From: a virus
Strand: one strand, 5' to 3'
Length of the DNA: 29,462 nt
IMG/VR virus record: IMGVR_UViG_3300034198_006027
Coordinates: 1-29,462 of that record
Both the position numbers and the translations under genes were made by a program. Shown in pieces: positions 13,508 through 18,696 of the stretch; within the stretch, counting starts at the first letter, position 1; each line of letters begins with the position of its first letter. The notes under the pieces are model-generated. The model was not told where the DNA came from, ran no database searches, and saw only the letters and a list, made by a program, of their open reading frames with translations.

Positions 13508-13784
13508 AAGCGTTTTGTATTTTAGTGTTATAATCTGCTTGTATAAATTCTTCGTGTAAATCCGAGTTTAACAAATCGTCGTAAATTTCCGTTGCGATTA
13601 GTTGTAAGTCGTACTCGGTTAACAAGTGTTCTAATTCTATTTCCAAGTCCGAACGATAAGCAACCGCCGTGGAAATTGTTACGATTAAATCGTTGTCTTC
13701 GTCTATTGATAATTCGAAGGTACATTCTCCTTCAAAGGTATCTTCGTAAAAGTACGCTAACGGGTAGTGTGTTTCTATTCTCAT
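13473..13784 (-). CDS. Acidic small hypothetical protein (103 aa)
   Basis: A 103-residue strongly acidic protein. It opens MRIETHYPLAYFYEDTFEGE with beta-type sequence (CTFELSIDEDNDLIVTISTA) and then helical acidic segments ending YDNGKNSRREY. High negative charge and small size are features of phage proteins that mimic DNA or block host enzymes, but also of many neutral proteins; I make no functional claim. Its ATG overlaps the stop of the 45-residue membrane gene as ATGA. Confidence 0.65.
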   Translation of the reverse strand: MRIETHYPLAYFYEDTFEGECTFELSIDEDNDLIVTISTAVAYRSDLEIELEHLLTEYDLQLIATEIYDDLLNSDLHEEFIQADYNTKIQNAYDNGKNSRREY

Positions 13785-13918
13785 AAGATTATAAAATAAG
13801 CAATTAATAAAAGTGAAATAAAAAGCGTTCCAAATAGTAAAATAAAATCGCGTATCGCGATAAGCAATAATTTTGCTTCGTTGTCTAATTGGTTATAAAA
13901 TTCTCTAAATCGTTTCAT
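13781..13918 (-). CDS. Tiny single-pass membrane protein (45 aa)
   Basis: A 45-codon frame, MKRFREFYNQLDNEAKLLLI followed by a hydrophobic stretch to the C-terminus (about 17-45, FILLFGTLFISLLLIAYFII). It has a basic cytoplasmic N-terminus and one membrane span. It overlaps the previous small gene by 14 bases and the next by ATGA, so it is embedded in a coupled chain of genes. Early tiny membrane proteins in phages include superinfection-exclusion and host-takeover factors; which this is cannot be told. Confidence 0.7.
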   Translation of the reverse strand: MKRFREFYNQLDNEAKLLLIAIRDFILLFGTLFISLLLIAYFIIL

Positions 13919-14084
13919 TGTTTAAGTTTAAGCGTGTTAATAATTCTTGCATTGTGTTCCATTCCTTCCAAGCCCTTTGAGTGTCATTATCTAAGTGTCC
14001 GAATGCGTCTCGGCATTCTTCGTAATTAAATTTTAACTCCTGCTCGTAAGCTAAAATCGTGTCTAAAATTTCTTGTTTTTCCAT
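13905..14084 (-). CDS. Small helical acidic protein (59 aa)
   Basis: A 59-codon frame starting in the ACGCTATG context shared with the ERF and 10025 genes. It reads MEKQEILDTILAYEQELKFN, then YEECRDAFGHLDNDTQRAWK and a helical end. Acidic, all-helical, with one Cys. It overlaps the tiny membrane gene by 14 bases. The start lies just downstream of hairpin copy 1 (14101-14119). No family is known to me. Confidence 0.68.
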   Translation of the reverse strand: MEKQEILDTILAYEQELKFNYEECRDAFGHLDNDTQRAWKEWNTMQELLTRLNLNNETI

Positions 14085-14100
14085 AGCGTTTTTAATTAAT

Positions 14101-14124
14101 GTGCGTTACCGAGTCGCACCCCTC
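14101..14124 (-). promoter_or_regulatory. Hairpin element, copy 1
   Basis: Minus strand GGGGTGCG-ACTCGGTAA-CGCAC: 5-bp stem (14101-14105 with 14115-14119), nine-base loop. It is nearly identical to 9800-9824, including the flanking GAGGGG side. In both places it separates a KOW-like gene from an ACGCTATG start. Confidence 0.65.
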
Positions 14125-14131
14125 GTTTTGA

Positions 14132-14320
14132 TTATTTAATTATAAAGCCTTTTGCCATTTTTATTGAGTATTTTCTTTCGCCAATTTCTTTACCACTAAC
14201 AAAATTTATTATTACGTCCCTTTTGTTTGTAAATCTTACAACTATACCCGCAAGCGTTTCAGGACAATCATACCAATAAAGTTTACTTCCGATTTCTAAA
14301 TTGTGTTCTGCTGTTTTCAT
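14132..14320 (-). CDS. KOW/SH3-like small protein (62 aa), first gene of the early unit
   Basis: A 62-residue protein, MKTAEHNLEIGSKLYWYDCP, then ETLAGIVVRFTNKRDVIINF and a basic end. The arrangement (LxIGxKLYWxx, a strand with AGIVVRF, DVIINFVSG) suggests a small KOW/SH3-like beta barrel. Its promoter and the hairpin after it are shared with the 9831-10025 cassette, though the proteins themselves are only loosely similar. It is the first gene of the early transcript. A role in tuning host transcription or translation is possible but unproven. Confidence 0.7.
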   Translation of the reverse strand: MKTAEHNLEIGSKLYWYDCPETLAGIVVRFTNKRDVIINFVSGKEIGERKYSIKMAKGFIIK

Positions 14321-14343
14321 ATTGTTTCGTTTTTAATTATATA

Positions 14344-14375
14344 CAAATATAAAACAAAGGTTTTAATCTACCAAA
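14344..14375 (-). promoter_or_regulatory. Bacteroidota-type promoter of the early unit
   Basis: Minus strand TTTG (14372-14375), 20 bases, TATATTTG (14344-14351). A 23-base block around the -7 box (14331-14353) is identical to 10037-10059, and the sequence between the boxes is partly conserved too. The ATG is about 24 bases downstream of the -7 box. Confidence 0.85.
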
Positions 14376-14478
14376 CTTTTTAACAAATTTTTTTCACTTT
14401 TCAATAATTTATAATGATTCTAAATAAGGAATAAGCGTATAAACTTACGGAAAGCCTAATAAAATAAGCCTATAAACG
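14376..14478. other. Intergenic AT-rich spacer between late terminator and early promoter
   Basis: About 100 bases, very AT-rich, with no frame worth calling on either strand. It lies between the end of the late transcript and the start of the early one, the only break of any size in the genome. It could hold binding sites for an activator or a replication origin. I saw no clear repeat array in it. Confidence 0.5.
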
Positions 14479-14500
14479 AAAAAAGGGGATTTTATCCCCC
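14479..14500 (-). terminator. Rho-independent terminator ending the late transcript
   Basis: Minus strand GGGGAT-AAA-ATCCCC (14494-14499 with 14485-14490), followed by six T (14479-14484). It lies 26 bases after the phosphoesterase stop. Together with the promoter at 14344 it divides the late and early regions. Confidence 0.9.
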
Positions 14501-14525
14501 CTAATTAAAAACGCTATACGCAAAC

Positions 14526-15392
14526 TTACAACGGAAATTTGAAACTATCGATATTCTTAACTATTAATTTATCAACTTCTTTGCATTCGATTTTAAGAAT
14601 CCGTCCGCCTAATGGCTTTGGTGGTGCGCCACGTTCAACGTGCCAACCGTATGCACCTTCGCCGTATTCTTCTTTGTACGTTCCTGTTAACATTAAATGG
14701 AGTTGCTTTTGTTTAATTGAGTAACCCATTTTCGCATTGTGTTTAATGGTTTCCCTAACATCGTTACGGCTTGAATTTTCGTGAATGTGCCCCATTGTAA
14801 ACACGTCAAAGTCCTCGTACATTTCAAGCGCTCGCGTAAGGTTTAACGCACCTTTGGTAACTACACCCCCACCGCCTGAGCCGTGATAGTATTTTACTTT
14901 AGTTGTTATTTGAGCGTTCCCGTGGAATAATTGTCGAATAATTACCCAACCTCCATAACCTCCCGTTTGAACGTTTGAACCACATTTGTAGTTTAGTAGG
15001 TCTACGAATCTTTGGAGTAAGTCCGTTTCCTGATATTTGATTACTCCCGTTTCGTGGTTTCCGTAGCCTATTACTTTTATAATATCCGCATAAGGCTTAA
15101 ACCATTCCGAAGCCGTTTCAACAATCGAATCTAAATAACGCGCGTTGTTGTGTTCTTGTCTAATGTCCGATTTGTTGCGGCGATTATCCCCGCGTCCCTG
15201 CATAAGGCAAAAGAAATCCCCGTTTATAACGACGGGTATATTATTCTCCTTACAAAAGTCCAAGTGTTTAGCAAGTAATTTTCTATCGCATTTTGGATTA
15301 TCCCAATGTAAATCCGATAACATAGCTACGTGAACTTGCTTACCGTCAAGTTGCAGTTCGTGGACGTTTCGTCCGTGTTTAATTAAATTCAT
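14526..15392 (-). CDS. Calcineurin-like metallophosphoesterase
   Basis: 288 residues with the complete two-metal motif set: SDLHW (Asp27-x-His29), INGDF (Gly58-Asp59), GNHE (111-114), YHGSGGGG with His170, and GHIHE (201-205). The family hydrolyses phosphomonoesters or phosphodiesters, including DNA ends in SbcD/Mre11-type nucleases. Substrate cannot be told. No coiled-coil partner gene (SbcC) is present. It is the last gene of the late transcript, downstream of the lysis genes and before the terminator. A role in nucleic-acid end processing or cyclic-nucleotide signalling are both possible. Confidence 0.88.
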   Translation of the reverse strand: MNLIKHGRNVHELQLDGKQVHVAMLSDLHWDNPKCDRKLLAKHLDFCKENNIPVVINGDFFCLMQGRGDNRRNKSDIRQEHNNARYLDSIVETASEWFKPYADIIKVIGYGNHETGVIKYQETDLLQRFVDLLNYKCGSNVQTGGYGGWVIIRQLFHGNAQITTKVKYYHGSGGGGVVTKGALNLTRALEMYEDFDVFTMGHIHENSSRNDVRETIKHNAKMGYSIKQKQLHLMLTGTYKEEYGEGAYGWHVERGAPPKPLGGRILKIECKEVDKLIVKNIDSFKFPL

Positions 15393-15396
15393 AACG

Positions 15397-15864
15397 TTAA
15401 ATTTGCCCGAAATATCGGAAGAATAATCGAACTCGCGAAATAAAAGTAGAATTCAATATTAATTTAAGAACGAAACCTAATACAAAAGCAACCAAAACCA
15501 ACCACCACGAAGTACGATATTTAACAACCTGAACGGCCTTCGCAGTATTCCATTTTGTTTTACCTTCTATTCGCAAGGTCTTAACTCGTTCTTTATATTC
15601 TATTCGTGTTTGAAAACGGGTTTTAGGCACGTAAACGTTCTTAAAATTTACTATGGTGTCTTTAGTTGTTATAAACTTTTCCCAAATTATCGTATCATTT
15701 TTAATAACGGGGAACGAATCTAAAGTAGTTATTCGTATCGTGTCGCTATCGTTAACCACCTTTAAGCCGTGTTTAAGCGCTTTTCGGTAGTGGTATTGTG
15801 CTTTGCGTTCACTTGAACACGAAAGTTGCGTTAAAACGCATATAAATGCAAATAATCTAATCAT
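15397..15864 (-). CDS. Putative unimolecular spanin (u-spanin) lipoprotein
   Basis: 155 residues. The N-terminus MIRLFAFICVLTQLSC is a short lipoprotein signal with the lipobox Cys at 16. Residues 40-105 are beta-strand-like and rich in Thr, Ile, Val and Arg. A transmembrane segment follows (WWLVLVAFVLGFVLKLIL, about 120-137) with a short basic tail. An outer-membrane lipid anchor plus a C-terminal inner-membrane span is the layout of u-spanins such as T1 gp11, which fuse the two membranes at the end of lysis. The start overlaps the endolysin stop as ATGA, exactly where spanins are found. The call rests on topology, not homology. Confidence 0.7.
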   Translation of the reverse strand: MIRLFAFICVLTQLSCSSERKAQYHYRKALKHGLKVVNDSDTIRITTLDSFPVIKNDTIIWEKFITTKDTIVNFKNVYVPKTRFQTRIEYKERVKTLRIEGKTKWNTAKAVQVVKYRTSWWLVLVAFVLGFVLKLILNSTFISRVRLFFRYFGQI

Positions 15865-16517
15865 AAACTTTCAAGCATTTTAATCATTCTCGGACACGGG
15901 TAAATGTCCGCTTTGTCTTTTCTTACGGAGTTATGCGTAAAGATTCCTTTTTCTCCGTCAAAGGCTGCTTTATCTAAACTCCAAATTTCTTTACGATATT
16001 CTTTAGGTATATTGTAAGTTTCGCAAAGGTATTCTACGAGTTGTCTTAAAGATTCTATTTGTGCATCCGTGTATTTGTACCAATGCTTGTAACCCTTATA
16101 AGGTTCTTCCAACGTGGTAACGTAAGACGGATTAACAACACCACCAACGTAATTGTAAAATTTTCCGTCTTTTTCTTTGAGCATTCCCCAATTACATACC
16201 TCTATACCTACGCTTAATTTATTTAGGTTCTTATATTTCGAACCCATACGCGCAAAGTCTTCGGAATCAATACCCAAGTGCCACGCCCAATGCTTTGAGC
16301 TAAAACATTGTATTATCGTTCCATTTTCTCCTATTATAAACGCGGTTGCTATTTGAGATTCGTTACTATTCCAAAAACGTGCGACACCTTCCGCGTTTCC
16401 ATTCCCTGCGGTATGGTGTAAATATATTTGCGTCTTGTCGCTCGGTTCTTCGAAGAATTGTCCTTTCGATAAACGCTTTTGAACTATCTTTTGAATGTCT
16501 AATTTATTTGAACTCAT
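15861..16517 (-). CDS. Endolysin: N-acetylmuramoyl-L-alanine amidase (Amidase_2/PGRP fold)
   Basis: 218 residues. The amidase core shows IYLHHTAGN with zinc ligand His34 (or 35), a FIIGENGTIIQCF strand pair, HWAWHLG (76-82), LSVGIEVCNWG with Glu106, and THNSVRKDKADIYPCP with His195 and Cys208 completing the zinc site as in T7 lysozyme. It cleaves the amide bond between MurNAc and L-Ala. There is no signal peptide, so it needs the holin encoded just upstream. It overlaps the holin gene by 14 bases and the spanin-like gene by ATGA. Confidence 0.92.
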   Translation of the reverse strand: MSSNKLDIQKIVQKRLSKGQFFEEPSDKTQIYLHHTAGNGNAEGVARFWNSNESQIATAFIIGENGTIIQCFSSKHWAWHLGIDSEDFARMGSKYKNLNKLSVGIEVCNWGMLKEKDGKFYNYVGGVVNPSYVTTLEEPYKGYKHWYKYTDAQIESLRQLVEYLCETYNIPKEYRKEIWSLDKAAFDGEKGIFTHNSVRKDKADIYPCPRMIKMLESL

Positions 16518-16923
16518 CCCATTCTTGTTTTTTTGCCGTTATAAATTCCTTAAATGATTTTAGAACGTCTTTTTTAGTTACATCGAAGTAACTTTCATTA
16601 ATTGATTTTAACTCCGTGAAAACGCAGTAAAACGTAAAAGCCTTGGTTAACACTAAATCAACTTTTACGAATAATCCTATTAAATCTTCGAGAATGTATT
16701 TCTCAAGGAAAAAAACGCAAACAATCGCACCCGCATAAAGTAAGGTTTTAGAAATCGTCCGAGCGAACCCACGTGAACGCAAAGGCAACTTTAACTTTTT
16801 ACTTCGCCATATACCTGCGCAAAGGTCAACCCAAATAAAAAGAATAGTTATAGTAACCATTCCTTTAACGGGCGCAAGAATTGAAAGTAGCGAAATTAAA
16901 AATAAAAGTAGTTTAGTTTTCAT
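16504..16923 (-). CDS. Holin-family membrane protein
   Basis: 139 residues. Hydrophobic segments: about 3-33 (LLLFLISLLSILAPVKGMVTITILFIWVDL, one or two spans) and 59-78 (KTLLYAGAIVCVFFLEKYIL). A basic loop KSKKLKLP-like and SRGFARTISK lies between, and a long soluble C-terminal tail follows. The APVKG...D...G.W...K...S....RTISK.L.Y pattern is a holin type I know from Bacteroidota phages. It would open the inner membrane for the amidase. It overlaps the small two-span protein upstream by 11 bases and the endolysin by 14. Confidence 0.78.
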   Translation of the reverse strand: MKTKLLLFLISLLSILAPVKGMVTITILFIWVDLCAGIWRSKKLKLPLRSRGFARTISKTLLYAGAIVCVFFLEKYILEDLIGLFVKVDLVLTKAFTFYCVFTELKSINESYFDVTKKDVLKSFKEFITAKKQEWDEFK

Positions 16924-17080
16924 TATGGTAAAAGTTCAATAGTTCGAATGCTAAATAAGCGCCGTAACTAACTGCAAATAGTTTGTAAAAAATATATGGT
17001 GCTTCAAATAGCGTAAACACTACTCCCGTAAAAGATAGTATGTAATAAAGTAATGAAAGTCCGCGTAAATGATTAAGCAT
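16913..17080 (-). CDS. Small two-span membrane protein (55 aa), possible antiholin or second holin
   Basis: A 55-codon frame, ATG at 17080, stop at 16913-16915. It begins MLNHLRGLSLLYYILSFTGV and has two hydrophobic stretches (about 8-25 and 31-48), separated by EAPYI. It overlaps the previous gene by eight bases and the holin start by 11, so it is tightly coupled to the lysis cassette. Two-span hairpins of this size include class II holins and antiholins. A role in timing lysis fits, but there is no family match. Confidence 0.7.
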   Translation of the reverse strand: MLNHLRGLSLLYYILSFTGVVFTLFEAPYIFYKLFAVSYGAYLAFELLNFYHNEN

Positions 17081-17279
17081 ACAAAGCGTTTAAGAAGTCG
17101 TTTATATTCTCATACGTGTTTTTGTTAATTGACATCGAAGTGTCGCACAAAATTATTCCTTGGTCCGTTGGAACGTGCGCTTGAGTATCGTCAAGAATTT
17201 CGAATTCTGCTTCGAAAATATATTCAAGTTCGTTCATTGCGAACCCGCCTTTAATGGTTGTTAAATTAAACATATGCAA
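17073..17279 (-). CDS. Small hypothetical protein downstream of the tail fibre (68 aa)
   Basis: A 68-residue acidic protein, MHMFNLTTIKGGFAMNELEY with a strongly acidic middle (FEAEFEILDDTQAHVPTDQG). Internal starts at Met3 or Met15 are also possible. The annotated start overlaps the tail-fibre stop by 14 bases. Small acidic proteins here could be tail-fibre chaperones. The sequence alone does not show it. Confidence 0.6.
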   Translation of the reverse strand: MHMFNLTTIKGGFAMNELEYIFEAEFEILDDTQAHVPTDQGIILCDTSMSINKNTYENINDFLNALYA

Positions 17280-18129
17280 AAACTTTTATTAAATCTATAT
17301 TCGCAATATCCGCGGAATTTTGACAAGCCATAGTAAATAAAATGTAATTGTCAACCGTGCGGTTCAACGTGTTTGTTAAAACTGTTCCCGTAGTGAAATC
17401 CGAAAACGCCACGTTTGAATAAGAAGTCAAGGTAGTTCCATTGTATGAAAAATTGCGTTCGCAATATCCAACGTATTGAGTTCCACCGCCACTCATTGTA
17501 AAAGTAGTATTGAACAAACTTGCGCCCGTTAAAGTGTTCGAAGTATTAAAGTAAATACGTCCGTACATTTGGCCAACGTTACCGCTTTGTCGGTACATTC
17601 TAAATACCACCTGAAGAATGCTATTCGTTGTTAAAGTGTTTGCAGGAATCAAAACCGAATGACAAGCCGTTATAACTGTTCCTGAAGTTTGCGTTCCAAG
17701 TACACCGCTAAAACCTAATAATCTTGGATTTGTTGAAATTGCTATATTTCCCGAACCAATTAATGAAGTTCCGTTAATTGTTTTGATATTCGTTCCCGAA
17801 ACAAGCGTGTCTTGTTTAGAATTTAACGCGGTTTGTGTTGCCGTGCTGATTGGTTTATTTACGTCGCTTGTATTGTCAACATTTCCGAGACCTACATCCG
17901 ATTTTGTCAAAGTAATATTTCCACTACCTAAAAGCGAAGTAGAATTCAATGTCTTGATATTTGTTCCACTTACTAAAGTTGGTTGCAATCCACTTTGAGA
18001 CGCGGTTATAATTTCTGCGCCCGTTATGGACTTAGATTCGTAGCCGTCTGCAGTAGTTACCGAAACTTCGAGTAAGTCGCTATTTTGTAAATTTGTACCT
18101 TTTGGAGTTAGTTCACTTATTTTTATCAT
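17266..18129 (-). CDS. Tail fibre / receptor-binding protein with internal repeats
   Basis: 287 residues. Residues 51-74 and 108-131 are near-identical copies (LVSGTNIKTLNSTSLLGSGN and LVSGTNIKTINGTSLIGSGN). Between them is VGLGNVDNTSDVNKPISTAT then QTALNSKQDT, the classical phage tail-fibre repeat found in many trimeric fibres. The C-terminal 140 residues are a Thr/Asn/Ser-rich beta domain, probably the receptor-binding tip. The protein likely trimerises along the repeats. It lies between the head-tail connector and the lysis genes. No lectin motif is evident. Confidence 0.85.
   Translation of the reverse strand: MIKISELTPKGTNLQNSDLLEVSVTTADGYESKSITGAEIITASQSGLQPTLVSGTNIKTLNSTSLLGSGNITLTKSDVGLGNVDNTSDVNKPISTATQTALNSKQDTLVSGTNIKTINGTSLIGSGNIAISTNPRLLGFSGVLGTQTSGTVITACHSVLIPANTLTTNSILQVVFRMYRQSGNVGQMYGRIYFNTSNTLTGASLFNTTFTMSGGGTQYVGYCERNFSYNGTTLTSYSNVAFSDFTTGTVLTNTLNRTVDNYILFTMACQNSADIANIDLIKVFAYV
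17737..17808 (-). repeat. Tail-fibre internal repeat, copy 2
   Basis: Codes for residues 108-131 (TLVSGTNIKTINGTSLIGSG then NIAI). It repeats 17908-17979 with about four substitutions in 24 residues; DNA differs more at third positions. Confidence 0.85.
17908..17979 (-). repeat. Tail-fibre internal repeat, copy 1
   Basis: Codes for residues 51-74 (TLVSGTNIKTLNSTSLLGSG then NITL). The two copies flank the KPISTATQTAL motif. Shortening or lengthening by recombination is possible. Confidence 0.85.
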
Positions 18130-18208
18130 TTTCTAATTTGATTAGAAGTTTTTTTAGTTTAATTACGTTTGCCTTCTTTGGCGTGTATGGTTTCTTTATA
18201 TTACCCAT
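18113..18208 (-). CDS. Tiny basic protein (31 aa) between connector and tail fibre
   Basis: A 31-codon frame, MGNIKKPYTPKKANVIKLKK followed by a short lysine-rich helix. Its start overlaps the end of the connector gene by 13 bases and its stop overlaps the tail-fibre start. The gap would otherwise be unfilled, and overlaps of this kind are the rule here. The chance of a random 31-codon frame is not negligible, so this is tentative. Basic charge could suit nucleic-acid or head binding. Confidence 0.42.
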   Translation of the reverse strand: MGNIKKPYTPKKANVIKLKKLLIKLENDKNK

Positions 18209-18696
18209 CCGTTGTAGTTTGAATCCGAGTTCGGATAAATGTCCGAGTTACTATTGGTATAGTATTCAGGAAACGTGTTACCACTAAAAGCCATATATTG
18301 TATAAAACGCTCGGTGTAGTTTTGCGCTAAGTAACGTTGTTTTTCTATTAAAAAGTCCACTTCGTTTTTATCTACGTTAGACGCGTTTTCGCTTGAATGC
18401 TTAAAGATTCCTTTGTTAGCGATTGTATAGGCCTGAAAAGGTAAAAACTCAACCATTGCCCAATGGATTAACATAGGCTTTAAGTAGGTTTCTACAAGGT
18501 CAAGATACGGATTCGCTAACGTGTTATTTACTATATCCGTTTTTATTTTGTCTAGTAATTGCGTTCCCGTGTACTGTTGAATGTGGATGTCTTGAGCAAC
18601 TTTAATCCATTGAATAAAAGTGTCCGTGTCCATATTACCGTTGGTGGCGGTAAACCGAACTAAATCGTCTCGTGTTATTAATAATGCTTCTGCCAT
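18196..18696 (-). CDS. Head-tail connector-like protein (DUF6712-like)
   Basis: 166 residues, mainly helical: MAEALLITRDDLVRFTATNG, then FIQWIKVAQDIHIQQYTGTQ, then LLIHWAMVEFLPFQAY and a NVDKNEVDFLIEKQRYLAQNY helix. This layout (an early LIT..DL....., a Tyr/Gly turn, and a late helix) is what I know from Bacteroidota phage head-completion proteins downstream of the portal. It would bind the portal ring and join the tail. It begins directly at the portal stop. The C-terminus is Asn/Ser-rich and probably disordered. Confidence 0.65.
   Translation of the reverse strand: MAEALLITRDDLVRFTATNGNMDTDTFIQWIKVAQDIHIQQYTGTQLLDKIKTDIVNNTLANPYLDLVETYLKPMLIHWAMVEFLPFQAYTIANKGIFKHSSENASNVDKNEVDFLIEKQRYLAQNYTERFIQYMAFSGNTFPEYYTNSNSDIYPNSDSNYNGWVI

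Noticed and set aside
13528-13725. Minus-strand 65-codon frame, Arg/Asn-rich
   Set aside because: It lies inside the 103-residue acidic gene in a shifted frame; the Arg-rich composition is a frame-shift product of that gene.
7683-14375. Search for integrase, excisionase or repressor genes
   Set aside because: None of the frames shows tyrosine- or serine-recombinase motifs or a convincing CI-like repressor. The 71-residue HTH-like protein is too weak a signal to claim lysogeny.
18131-18155. TTCTAAT/ATTAGAA hairpin followed by seven T on the plus strand
   Set aside because: It looks like a plus-strand terminator, but there is no plus-strand gene, and the stem is pure A/T and weak. It also lies within the 31-codon frame. 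Probably fortuitous.
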